64,000 nucleotides of DNA from an uncultured Clostridia bacterium (GTDB lineage Bacteria > Bacillota > Clostridia > Christensenellales > Borkfalkiaceae), in NCBI GenBank assembly GCA_934272745.1, contig CAKQSI010000007.1, positions 1 through 64,000 of the forward strand, written 5' to 3'. How positions within the stretch are numbered: the first letter of the stretch is position 1; each line of letters starts with the position of its first letter. Positions 18,476 to 26,385 of the stretch are shown in pieces. A program made the translations under genes and the position numbers. Under the pieces are notes generated by a model. That model was not told the DNA's origin. It was given only the letters and a program-made list of their open reading frames with translations, and ran no database searches.

Positions 18476-19912
18476 ATGAAAAAACTGATCACTCTCCTTT
18501 CCGTACTTGTTCTGCTGTTTACCTGCTCGGCAGTCTTTGCCGCCTGCGATAACGGCGGCGGAAGCGCGGGAAACGATTCCGCCTATCAGATCTGGCTGGA
18601 CAGCGGCAACACGGGTACGGAAGCCGACTTTTTGGAGTGGCTGAAAACCGCTTTGAAAAAGCCCGACGATAAAACCGACGATAAAAAAGACGACACCGGG
18701 AAGACCGACGAAGATGACACCGGCTTTGCCTACTACCCGCTGGACGACGGCACTTACGGCGTAGGCGTAGGAGAACTTTCCGAACGGGAAACTTTGACAA
18801 TCCCTTCCGGTTATAAAGGCAAAGCCGTTACGCGCATTGTATACGAAGGGTTTAAAAATTGCAGAGTGCAATCGGTGACCATTCCGGACAGCGTTACGCT
18901 GATTGACGAAAGCGCCTTTGCCGAATGCGCGCGCCTTACGAGCGTCAATTTCGGAAGCGGCGTAAAAACGATCGGGAAAAAAGCATTTACTTACTGTCGC
19001 GCACTTACGGAAATTTCCATACCGGACAACGTTTCCGTAATCGGCAACAGTGCATTTGTCGGATGCTTCGCTCTTAAAACCGTCTCCACGGGTAAGGGAA
19101 TCACTTTGATTGATAAAAATGCATTTGCGTCTTGTTTTGAACTTGAAAGCGTTTCTATGGCAGACTGCAGCGCCGTGATTGGGGACGAGGTATTTAAAAA
19201 ATGCGAAAAACTTACGACTTTTAAATTTGGCAACGGTATCACCGCAATCGGTCAAGAATCTTTCAGCAATTGTAAGGCTCTTAAAAGCGTTTCTCTCTCC
19301 GACAGTATCACCTCCATCGGAAGCAACGCATTTGTTTCGTGCGAAAACCTTACCTCTGTAAAACTTCCGGCAAACCTTGCAGCTATCGAAGGTGGTACGT
19401 TTGCATCATGCGTCAAATTGACAGACGTTACCATTCCGAACGGCGTAAAAACGATTGGCGAAGCAGCATTTAACAACTGTCCCGCACTTAAAAATATACA
19501 AATCCCGAATAGCGTAACCGCCATTAAATCTTATGCTTTCGCCAACAGCGGTTTGACCAGCATTACTCTGCCGGACAGTGTAACCGTTATTTCCGACGGT
19601 ATGTTTAGTCAAGCATCTAATTTGACCAACGTTACCCTTGGAAACAAGGTAACCGATATTGAAGGCTTTGTTTTTAATCGTTGTCCCCTCGAACTCTTAA
19701 TCATTCCCACAAGCATTAAAACTATCAATTCTGCTGCTTTTTACGGTTCCCGCGTCCTTTTGTGTTATAAAGGCTCTCAAGCCGATTGGGAGAAGAAAAA
19801 CATCTCATTTTCAGATACATACGTGCTTTTCTACAGTGAAACCGAAACCTCGGAACCGTATTCTTACTGGCACTACGCCGAAGACGGAAAAACGCCAAAG
19901 CGTTGGAGTTGA
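18476..19912 (+). CDS. BspA-type leucine-rich-repeat lipoprotein 2
   Basis: This 478-residue paralogue of the preceding gene has a lipobox (FAAC), the same AYQIWLDSGNTGTEADFLEW module, then an acidic Lys/Asp/Thr-rich spacer absent from copy 1 (about residues 62-82). Fewer LRR_5 repeats follow (about 110-440), and the tail is YWHYAEDGKTPKRW. The start and leader are nearly identical to copy 1; the repeats diverge in the middle but regain near-identity in patches, which suggests gene conversion or slippage. The protein is expected on the outer face of the membrane. A Rho-independent terminator follows. Confidence 0.9.
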   Translation: MKKLITLLSVLVLLFTCSAVFAACDNGGGSAGNDSAYQIWLDSGNTGTEADFLEWLKTALKKPDDKTDDKKDDTGKTDEDDTGFAYYPLDDGTYGVGVGELSERETLTIPSGYKGKAVTRIVYEGFKNCRVQSVTIPDSVTLIDESAFAECARLTSVNFGSGVKTIGKKAFTYCRALTEISIPDNVSVIGNSAFVGCFALKTVSTGKGITLIDKNAFASCFELESVSMADCSAVIGDEVFKKCEKLTTFKFGNGITAIGQESFSNCKALKSVSLSDSITSIGSNAFVSCENLTSVKLPANLAAIEGGTFASCVKLTDVTIPNGVKTIGEAAFNNCPALKNIQIPNSVTAIKSYAFANSGLTSITLPDSVTVISDGMFSQASNLTNVTLGNKVTDIEGFVFNRCPLELLIIPTSIKTINSAAFYGSRVLLCYKGSQADWEKKNISFSDTYVLFYSETETSEPYSYWHYAEDGKTPKRWS

Positions 19913-19950
19913 TAATACACCCTAAACGCGCCCCATAAAAAATTACGCTG

Positions 19951-19978
19951 CGGCTCCCCTTTGGGGAGCCGTTTTTTT
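19951..19978 (+). terminator. Rho-independent terminator of LRR lipoprotein 2
   Basis: A perfect 9-bp stem CGGCTCCCC/GGGGAGCCG with a 3-nt loop is followed by seven T. This is the clearest plus-strand terminator in the first 20 kb. Confidence 0.9.
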
Positions 19979-19986
19979 GCTTTTCC

Positions 19987-20016
19987 TTGACAAACGGGGG
20001 GCGGAAATGGTATACT
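19987..20016 (+). promoter_or_regulatory. promoter of the LysR gene
   Basis: TTGACA (19987-19992), an 18-bp spacer and TATACT (20011-20016). The predicted leader of about 210 nt is almost entirely made of repeats. Confidence 0.8.
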
Positions 20017-20200
20017 TTTTAAAGAAAATATATTGGGATTTGAAGCGGAAAAGTTCACAGTTCCCCCACCCGTCTTTTAAAAGAAAAATTATCGGAATTT
20101 TAGGGAACGGAAAAATTATTCATTTCCCGCCCGTACGTTTTTTAAAGAAAATTTACCGGGATCCGGAACAAAAAAGCCCGCGTTTCCCGCCCGCACACCT
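20016..20200. repeat. three imperfect ~62-bp repeats in the LysR leader
   Basis: Each unit starts TTTTTAAAGAAAATWTAYYG and ends in a TTTCCCGCCCG-like box. Units begin near 20016, 20074 and 20138. They lie directly downstream of the -10 box, so they would be transcribed. Confidence 0.65.
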
Positions 20201-20230
20201 TTCAACCATTCATTCCCAAAGAGGCAGCAG

Positions 20231-21163
20231 ATGAACGTTCTACACTTAAAATATGCGCTGGAAATTGCAAAAACCGGTTCCATCAACAAAGCGGCGGAAA
20301 ACCTTTATATGGCGCAGCCAAACTTAAGCCGCTCGATCAAGGAGTTGGAATCCTCCCTCGGAATCACGGTTTTCGAGCGCACGTCCAAAGGCATGATCCC
20401 CACCAAAGAGGGGGAAAAACTGTTGCTTTACGCCGCGCGCATCGTGGGCGATCTGGATAAACTGGAAGAAACTTTTAAGGAGAACGCGAAAGACAAGCAG
20501 TCCTTTTCTCTATGCGCGCCGCGGGCAAGTTACGTCTGCCGCGCCTTTTCCCGGTTCCTCGGCAGGCTGGATCAAAGCAAGCGGATCGAAGCCTTTTACA
20601 AGGAAACCGACGCCAAACGCACCATTTCCAAAGTGACGCAGGGCGACTGCGACCTCGGCATTCTGCGCTACCCCGCCGCCTGCGACAAGTACGTCAAAGC
20701 CATGCTGGAGGAAAAAAACCTGCATTTCGAGCTGGTTGCGGAATTCCGTTCCCTGCTCCTTGTCCGGAAGGACAACCCTCTTTGCAACCTTGCCGAAATC
20801 ACGCCGGACGACCTTTCCAGACAGGTCGAAGTGGCGCATTCGGACATTTTCGAGCCGCTGCTTCCCCGCGCGGATAAAGATCTGGATAAGTTGAAAGAAT
20901 CGCTGCGCAAGCCCAAAAAACGCGTTTACGTTTTCGACCGCGCCAGCCAGTTCGAACTGCTTTCGGGCAGCAGCGAAACCTTTATGTGGGTTTCCGCCGT
21001 GCCGGGCGACCTGTTGGAGCGCTTCAACCTTTGTCTTTTGAAAGCCGACGCGCTGGCTTCCGACTTCCGCGACGTTTTGATTTATCGCAAGGATTATACC
21101 CTTTCGTCTTTAGACAAAAGTTTTATTACCGAACTTTGCGAAGCGAAACGGGAATTTTTGTAA
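20231..21163 (+). CDS. LysR family transcriptional regulator
   Basis: This 310-residue protein has an N-terminal winged helix-turn-helix typical of LysR (LKYALEIAKTGSINKAAENL, then QPNLSRSIKELE). A co-inducer-binding domain spans about 90-300. The ligand is unknown. GAGG lies 7 nt before the ATG. LysR genes often act on a divergent neighbour, but here the upstream neighbour is convergent-free lipoprotein DNA and the downstream neighbour is rex in the same orientation, so the target is not evident. Confidence 0.92.
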   Translation: MNVLHLKYALEIAKTGSINKAAENLYMAQPNLSRSIKELESSLGITVFERTSKGMIPTKEGEKLLLYAARIVGDLDKLEETFKENAKDKQSFSLCAPRASYVCRAFSRFLGRLDQSKRIEAFYKETDAKRTISKVTQGDCDLGILRYPAACDKYVKAMLEEKNLHFELVAEFRSLLLVRKDNPLCNLAEITPDDLSRQVEVAHSDIFEPLLPRADKDLDKLKESLRKPKKRVYVFDRASQFELLSGSSETFMWVSAVPGDLLERFNLCLLKADALASDFRDVLIYRKDYTLSSLDKSFITELCEAKREFL

Positions 21164-21242
21164 TTTTTGCCTCAAATTACAACGCTTCTACGCAAGACTA
21201 AAAAACGCCTGCCCTCGCCCGCCAAAGGGGCGCGGGACGGGG

Positions 21243-21280
21243 AAAATTTTAAAATCAAGACAAGATAAATTTTAAAATCA
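21243..21280. repeat. 23-bp tandem repeat, two copies
   Basis: AAATTTTAAAATCA followed by RGACAA occurs at 21244 and again at 21267. It is A/T-rich and non-coding, between LysR and rex. Confidence 0.7.
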
Positions 21281-21340
21281 GGACAAAAAAATTTAAACAC
21301 TGCCGAGGCACCCCCATTTCTTTCCATTCGTGCCAAAAAT

Positions 21341-21386
21341 ATCGATAAAACAGTATCGATAAATATCGGTAAAGATATATCGATAT
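21341..21386. promoter_or_regulatory. cluster of ATCGAT sites upstream of rex
   Basis: Four ATCGAT-like cores (21341, 21355, 21365 as ATCGGT, and 21379) are spaced 14, 10 and 14 bp apart. The first two form the inverted repeat ATCGATA-N6-TATCGAT. They end 14 bp before the -35 of rex. The arrangement resembles an operator or activator array. It does not match the TTGTTAA-N4-TTAACAA Rex consensus known in clostridia. Confidence 0.5.
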
Positions 21387-21399
21387 ACAAATTAAGTAA

Positions 21400-21428
21400 T
21401 TGCAATATCTTTTTTGATATGCTATACT
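21400..21428 (+). promoter_or_regulatory. promoter of rex-adhE
   Basis: TTGCAA (21400-21405), a 17-bp spacer and TATACT (21423-21428). The leader is about 95 nt. Confidence 0.8.
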
Positions 21429-21527
21429 GTACGCGAATGAAAAGAAGAAAGGGATCCGCCCCGAAAATCGCTTGCCGTTTTTAACTACCGGCAGGTTCCC
21501 ACCCGAAAAAGCAAGGAGGATAACGAT

Positions 21528-22166
21528 ATGGCGACCGAACAAATTTCGCAATCGACGCTGGAACGATTGCCGCTGTATCTGCACTACTTAAAATCCTTGC
21601 CGAAAGAGGTTAAAAACGTTTCTTCCACCGCCGTTGCCAAAGCCTTGCGGCTGGGCGAAGTGCAGGTAAGAAAAGACCTCGGCGCCATTCTCCGTTCCGG
21701 CCGCCCCAAAGTGGGCTACGATACGGAAGCGCTGATCGCGGGACTGGAAAGTTTTTTGGGGTCGGGGCAAAACCTCCCCGCCGTTTTAATCGGCGCGGGG
21801 AAACTCGGCAGCGCGTTGTTCGACTACGACGGGTTCAAAGAATACGGACTGACCATTCTGGCGGCGTTCGATCTTGCTCCCGAAAAAGCGCTTCTTTCTT
21901 CCTTTTCAAACAAGGTGTACGATTTAAGCGAACTTCCCGCTTTCTGCAAAAAGCATAAAGTGGAGATCGGCATCGTCACCGTGCCGGAAAAGGCGGCGCA
22001 ATCCGCGTGCGACCTTTTAGTGAAAAGCGGCATCAAAGCCATCTGGAACTTTGCCCCGGCGGCAATCATCGCCCCCGAGGATATCCTGATCCGGAACGAA
22101 AACATGGCTTCGTCCTTAGCCCTTCTCTCCCGGCACCTCGTTGCAAAATCCGCAAAAAATTTTTAA
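21528..22166 (+). CDS. rex: redox-sensing transcriptional repressor Rex
   Basis: This 212-residue protein combines an N-terminal winged helix (STLERLPLYLHYLKSLP; VSSTAVAKALRLGEVQVRKD) with a Rossmann domain (LIGAGKLGSALFDYDGF) that senses the NADH/NAD+ ratio. A C-terminal swapped helix completes the dimer. Rex represses fermentation genes such as adhE until NADH rises. AAGGAGG precedes the ATG. adhE starts 22 nt after the stop, so Rex is likely to regulate its own operon, although no canonical Rex operator was seen upstream. Confidence 0.97.
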   Translation: MATEQISQSTLERLPLYLHYLKSLPKEVKNVSSTAVAKALRLGEVQVRKDLGAILRSGRPKVGYDTEALIAGLESFLGSGQNLPAVLIGAGKLGSALFDYDGFKEYGLTILAAFDLAPEKALLSSFSNKVYDLSELPAFCKKHKVEIGIVTVPEKAAQSACDLLVKSGIKAIWNFAPAAIIAPEDILIRNENMASSLALLSRHLVAKSAKNF

Positions 22167-22188
22167 CCCCACTAAGGAGGCTACTTTT

Positions 22189-24900
22189 ATGGAAGAAAGA
22201 AATTACGAGATCGTAGACGGCGTTGAAAAACTGGAATCTGCGATCGCCCGCGTAAGAAAAGCGCAGAAAATCTTTTCCGCCTACACGCAGGAACAGGTAG
22301 ATAAAATCTTTCTGGCGGCTGCTACCGCGGCGGACAAGGCGCGTATTCCCCTTGCCAAACTTGCCGTGGAAGAAACCGGCATGGGCGTGGTAGAAGACAA
22401 GGTTATCAAAAACCACTACGCGGCGGAATACATTTACAACAAGTATAAATTCACCAAGACCTGCGGCGTGATCGAAGAAGACAAGGCGTTCGGCATTCAG
22501 AAAATCGCCGAACCCATCGGCTTAGTCGGCGCGGTTATCCCCACCACCAACCCCACTTCCACCGCAATCTTCAAAACCCTGATCTCCTTAAAAACCCGCA
22601 ACGGCATCATCATCAGCCCGCACCCGAGAGCAAAACGTTCCACCATCGCCGCGGCGAAAGTGGTACTGGAAGCGGCGGTTGCCGCCGGCGCTCCGGAAGG
22701 GATCATCGGCTGGATCGACGTTCCCAGTCTGGAAATGACCAACCTTTTGATGAAAGAAGCGGATATCATTCTCGCCACCGGCGGTCCCGGTATGGTGAAG
22801 GCGGCATATTCTTCCGGCAAACCCGCTTTGGGCGTCGGCGCCGGAAATACCCCCGCCATTATCGACGACACCGCGGACGTCGTGCTTGCGGTCAACTCCA
22901 TCATTCATTCCAAGACCTTCGATAACGGTATGATCTGCGCCTCCGAACAGTCGGTCATCGTGCTGGACGGCGTATACGACGCAGTGAAAGAAGAATTCGC
23001 TTCCCGCGGGTGCTACTTTCTGGATCCCGAAGAAACCGAAAAGGTCCGGAAAACCATTCTGATCAACGGCGCGCTGAACGCGAAGATCGTCGGACAGAAG
23101 CCCGTTACCATCGCTAAACTTGCCGGCGTGACCGTTCCCGAAGGGACGAAAATCCTGATCGGCGAAGTGGAAAGCGTCGATCTTTCGGAAGAATTCGCAC
23201 ACGAAAAACTCTCCCCCGTGCTTGCCATGTACCGCGCGAAAGACGTTGAGGACGCCTTTACGAAAGCGGAAAGACTGATTGCGGACGGCGGCTACGGACA
23301 CACCTCGTCCATCTATCTCAACGCCGTGACCGAGCGCGCCAAACTTGCGGAATTTGCAGAGAGAATGAAGACCTGCCGTATTCTGGTCAACACGCCCTCT
23401 TCGCAAGGCGGCATCGGCGACCTGTACAACTTCAAACTGACCCCCTCGCTCACCTTGGGCTGCGGCTCCTGGGGCGGAAACAGCGTTTCCGAAAACGTCG
23501 GCGTCAAACACCTCATCAACATCAAAACGGTTGCGGAAAGGAGAGAAAATATGCTGTGGTTCAGAGCGCCCGAAAAGGTCTATCTGAAAAAGGGCTGCCT
23601 CCCCGTTGCCTTAGACGAACTGAAAACCGTCATGGGCAAGAAAAAGGCGTTTATCGTTACCGACAGTTTCCTGTATCATAACGGATATACCAAGCCCATC
23701 ACCGACAAACTGGACGAAATGGGCATTTCGCACACGACCTTCTTCAACGTCGCGCCCGATCCTACCCTTGCCTGCGCGAAAGAAGGCGCTGCGCAGATGA
23801 GAGCGTTTGAACCCGACTGCATCATCGCGCTCGGCGGCGGTTCCGCAATGGACGCCGGCAAGATCATGTGGGTGCTGTACGAACATCCAGAAGCCGACTT
23901 TATGGATATGGCAATGCGCTTTATGGATATCAGAAAGCGCGTCTACACCTTCCCCAAGATGGGTGAAAAAGCGTATTTCATCGCAATCCCGACTTCTGCC
24001 GGTACCGGATCGGAAGTCACCCCGTTCGCCGTCATCACCGACGAAAAAACGGGCGTAAAATACCCCCTTGCCGACTACGAACTACTGCCCAAAATGGCAA
24101 TCATCGACGCAGACTTCCATATGTCCGCACCGAGAGGGCTGACCGCCGCTTCCGGTATCGACGCGGTCACCCACGCGCTGGAAGCGTACGCTTCGGTAAT
24201 GGCAACCGACTATACCGACGGCTTGGCGCTCCGCGCTCTGAAAGTGATTTTTGAATATCTCCCGCGCGCTTACGACAACGGACCGAACGACCCCGTCGCA
24301 AGAGAAAAGATGGCGAACGCCGCCACCATGGCAGGTATGGCTTTTGCGAATGCCTTCCTCGGCGTGTGTCATTCCATGGCGCATAAACTGGGTGCGTTCC
24401 ATCACCTGCCGCACGGCGTTGCCAACGCGCTGATGATCGACGAAGTGCTGCGTTTCAACGCGGCGGAAGTCCCGGCAAAGATGGGTACCTTCCCCCAGTA
24501 CGATCACCCGCACACCCTGGCAAGATATGCCGAAGTTGCCGATTATCTGGGTATTTCCGGCAAAAATAACGAAGAAAAACTCAACAACCTGATCGACGCG
24601 ATCGACAAACTGAAAGCGCGCGTCGGCATCAAACCCACCATCAAAGACTACGTTTCCGACGAAGCGGACTTTTTGAACCGTCTGGACGCGATGGTCGAAC
24701 AGGCATTCGACGATCAGTGCACGGGCGCTAACCCGCGTTACCCGCTGATGAGCGAAATCAAGCAGATGTACCTCAACGCTTACTACGGCAACCACACCTT
24801 TGAAGAAGCGCCTCTGCCCCACGCCGCCGAAGAAGCCGCCGACTCCACCGACGAAGTCAAGAAGATCTACCGCAAAAAGAGCGGTTCCAGAAAAGCATAA
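22189..24900 (+). CDS. adhE: bifunctional acetaldehyde-CoA/alcohol dehydrogenase AdhE
   Basis: This 903-residue fusion converts acetyl-CoA to ethanol with two NADH. The N-terminal aldehyde dehydrogenase (about 1-440) has the catalytic Cys in NGMICASEQSV. The C-terminal iron alcohol dehydrogenase (about 460-870) has GGGSAMDAGKIMW and the metal ligands in HSMAHKLGAFHHLPHG. Assembly into spirosomes is typical of the family. The ATG at 22189 has AAGGAGG 8 nt upstream; earlier in-frame codons overlap rex and look non-coding. It forms an operon with rex and a phosphotransferase gene. Confidence 0.97.
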   Translation: MEERNYEIVDGVEKLESAIARVRKAQKIFSAYTQEQVDKIFLAAATAADKARIPLAKLAVEETGMGVVEDKVIKNHYAAEYIYNKYKFTKTCGVIEEDKAFGIQKIAEPIGLVGAVIPTTNPTSTAIFKTLISLKTRNGIIISPHPRAKRSTIAAAKVVLEAAVAAGAPEGIIGWIDVPSLEMTNLLMKEADIILATGGPGMVKAAYSSGKPALGVGAGNTPAIIDDTADVVLAVNSIIHSKTFDNGMICASEQSVIVLDGVYDAVKEEFASRGCYFLDPEETEKVRKTILINGALNAKIVGQKPVTIAKLAGVTVPEGTKILIGEVESVDLSEEFAHEKLSPVLAMYRAKDVEDAFTKAERLIADGGYGHTSSIYLNAVTERAKLAEFAERMKTCRILVNTPSSQGGIGDLYNFKLTPSLTLGCGSWGGNSVSENVGVKHLINIKTVAERRENMLWFRAPEKVYLKKGCLPVALDELKTVMGKKKAFIVTDSFLYHNGYTKPITDKLDEMGISHTTFFNVAPDPTLACAKEGAAQMRAFEPDCIIALGGGSAMDAGKIMWVLYEHPEADFMDMAMRFMDIRKRVYTFPKMGEKAYFIAIPTSAGTGSEVTPFAVITDEKTGVKYPLADYELLPKMAIIDADFHMSAPRGLTAASGIDAVTHALEAYASVMATDYTDGLALRALKVIFEYLPRAYDNGPNDPVAREKMANAATMAGMAFANAFLGVCHSMAHKLGAFHHLPHGVANALMIDEVLRFNAAEVPAKMGTFPQYDHPHTLARYAEVADYLGISGKNNEEKLNNLIDAIDKLKARVGIKPTIKDYVSDEADFLNRLDAMVEQAFDDQCTGANPRYPLMSEIKQMYLNAYYGNHTFEEAPLPHAAEEAADSTDEVKKIYRKKSGSRKA

Positions 24901-24918
24901 CTTAAGGGAGGAAAAAAT

Positions 24919-25668
24919 ATGAATCTCGACCGGGTCATTGCCGTAAGAACGGGCAAAACGGTCTATCGCGACGGCGATAACTGTATAAAAGTGTTCGATT
25001 CCGACTACTCCAAATCGGACGTATTGAACGAGGCGCTGAACCAGGCGCGTATCGAAGAAACCGGGCTGAACATTCCCAAAATCCGCGAAGTTGCCACCAT
25101 TGACGGAAAGTGGGCGATCGTTTCGGATTTCATCAAAGGAAAAACACTGGCGCAGCTGATGCAGGAACACCCCGAAAAGAAAGCGGAATATCTCAACTTC
25201 TTCGTGGATCTGCAGATGGAAGTCCATTCCAAGACCTGCCCGCTTCTCCCCAAACTGAAAGATAAAATGAACGCCAAAATCTCGCAGACCGATCTGGACG
25301 CGACTACGCGTTACGACCTGCATACGAGAATCGAGGGCATGCCCAAGCACAACAAAGTTTGCCATGGCGACTTTAACCCCTCCAACATCATCGTAACCGA
25401 TGACGGCACGCCTTACATTCTCGACTGGTCGCACGCGACGCAGGGGAACGCTTCGGCGGACGTGGCGCGCACCTACCTTCTGTTCTGGCTTGCCGGCGAT
25501 ATCGACGGTGCCAAAGAATATCTCGACCTCTTCTGCAAAAAGAGCGGTACGGCAAAGCAGTACGTCCAAAAATGGATGCCCATCGTAGCGGCTTCGCAAT
25601 CGGTCAAGGGCAACGAAAAAGAACGGCAGTTCCTCCTTTCCTGGGTGGACGTCGTCGATTACGAATAA
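24919..25668 (+). CDS. aminoglycoside-phosphotransferase-like kinase
   Basis: This 249-residue protein has the APH/choline-kinase catalytic motifs HGDFNPSNIIV (Brenner-type loop, about residue 153) and ILDWSHA (metal Asp, about residue 173), with an N-terminal lobe containing KVFDSDYSKSDVLNE. The substrate is unknown; relatives phosphorylate small molecules and some act on proteins. GGGAGG precedes the ATG, and it lies 18 nt after adhE, so it is co-transcribed with rex and adhE. A perfect inverted repeat begins at the base after its stop codon. Resistance to antibiotics is not supported by context. Confidence 0.8.
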   Translation: MNLDRVIAVRTGKTVYRDGDNCIKVFDSDYSKSDVLNEALNQARIEETGLNIPKIREVATIDGKWAIVSDFIKGKTLAQLMQEHPEKKAEYLNFFVDLQMEVHSKTCPLLPKLKDKMNAKISQTDLDATTRYDLHTRIEGMPKHNKVCHGDFNPSNIIVTDDGTPYILDWSHATQGNASADVARTYLLFWLAGDIDGAKEYLDLFCKKSGTAKQYVQKWMPIVAASQSVKGNEKERQFLLSWVDVVDYE

Positions 25669-25731
25669 GATTTTAAGGGACAAAGTCCCTTAAAATCGAA
25701 CGCTTTTCGCCCGCGGCGACAGCCGCGGGCG
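25669..25731 (+). terminator. two hairpins after the kinase gene
   Basis: A perfect 13-bp inverted repeat GATTTTAAGGGAC/GTCCCTTAAAATC (25669-25697) starts right after the TAA. A second stem CGCCCGCGGC/GCCGCGGGCG (25708-25731) follows. The T runs are weak, so this may be an attenuator, processing site or partial terminator between the rex-adhE and hydrogenase operons. The remaining spacer to 25859 shows no clear promoter. Confidence 0.6.
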
Positions 25732-25859
25732 GGAGCATATCTCAAGTCTTTACGTCAAAACGGAAAATCAGAAAGAATTTTACGGGGCGTGTGCCGATTT
25801 TCGACATACGGTACCCGAAAAATAGAACGAACGTCAAAATATCTTAAGGAGAAAATGTT

Positions 25860-26099
25860 ATGAAAATCACCGTATGTATCGGCAGTTCCTGCCACATTAA
25901 AGGTTCCCGTCAGGTCGTGGAAGAACTCCAGTATCTGATTGCAGAAAACAATCTGAAAGACAAAGTCGAACTTGCCGGCACCTTCTGCATGGGCAGATGT
26001 CAGGAAGGCGTTTGCGTCACCGTAGACGGCAATTTCTTCTCGGTCAGCCCCGAAACGGTCAAAGACTTCTTCCTTAGCGAAGTAAAAGCAAAGGCGTAA
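25860..26099 (+). CDS. thioredoxin-like [2Fe-2S] ferredoxin domain protein 1
   Basis: This 79-residue protein has the C6-X4-C11-X31-C43-X3-C47 pattern of the thioredoxin-fold [2Fe-2S] proteins (NuoE/HydC C-terminal half): VCIGSSCHIKGS and FCMGRCQEG. It probably passes electrons to or from the adjacent hydrogenases. It lacks the N-terminal helical domain of NuoE. AAGGAG precedes the ATG. It is the first gene of a five-gene run and a tandem relative of the next gene. Confidence 0.88.
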   Translation: MKITVCIGSSCHIKGSRQVVEELQYLIAENNLKDKVELAGTFCMGRCQEGVCVTVDGNFFSVSPETVKDFFLSEVKAKA

Positions 26100-26103
26100 T
26101 ATT

Positions 26104-26376
26104 ATGGTGATCGTGGAAGTCTGCGTGGGCAGTTCCTGCTATCTCAAGGGATCGGAAGACCTCGTTTCGATGATGCAGCAGGAAATTGCGAAAGACCATC
26201 TGGAAAACGACGTGGTTCTGACGGGCAGATTCTGCGCCGGCAAGTGCAACCGCGTCGGCGTCACCATTACCGTCGGCGACCAGACTTACGTCGGCGTCAC
26301 CAAGGAAGGATTCAAAGAATTCTGGACGGAAAAAGTCCTGCCCGAGATCCGCAAGGATCAAGCGGAAAACAATTAA
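26104..26376 (+). CDS. thioredoxin-like [2Fe-2S] ferredoxin domain protein 2
   Basis: This 90-residue paralogue of the preceding gene has the same spacing, C7-X4-C12-X31-C44-X3-C48 (VCVGSSCYLKGS, FCAGKCNRVG). It starts 4 nt after the first gene stops, so they are translationally coupled. It is probably an electron carrier or subunit for the downstream sensory hydrogenase. Confidence 0.88.
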   Translation: MVIVEVCVGSSCYLKGSEDLVSMMQQEIAKDHLENDVVLTGRFCAGKCNRVGVTITVGDQTYVGVTKEGFKEFWTEKVLPEIRKDQAENN

Positions 26377-26385
26377 GGAGCCGCC

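Noticed and set aside
24919..25668. Antibiotic-resistance aminoglycoside phosphotransferase
   Set aside because: The fold is APH-like, but the gene is embedded in a rex-adhE operon without mobile DNA, so a metabolic or signalling role is more likely.
24082..25683. 533-codon minus-strand open frame opposite adhE and the kinase
   Set aside because: It is antisense to two well-supported genes, has no ribosome site or recognisable domain, and reflects codon bias of the plus strand.
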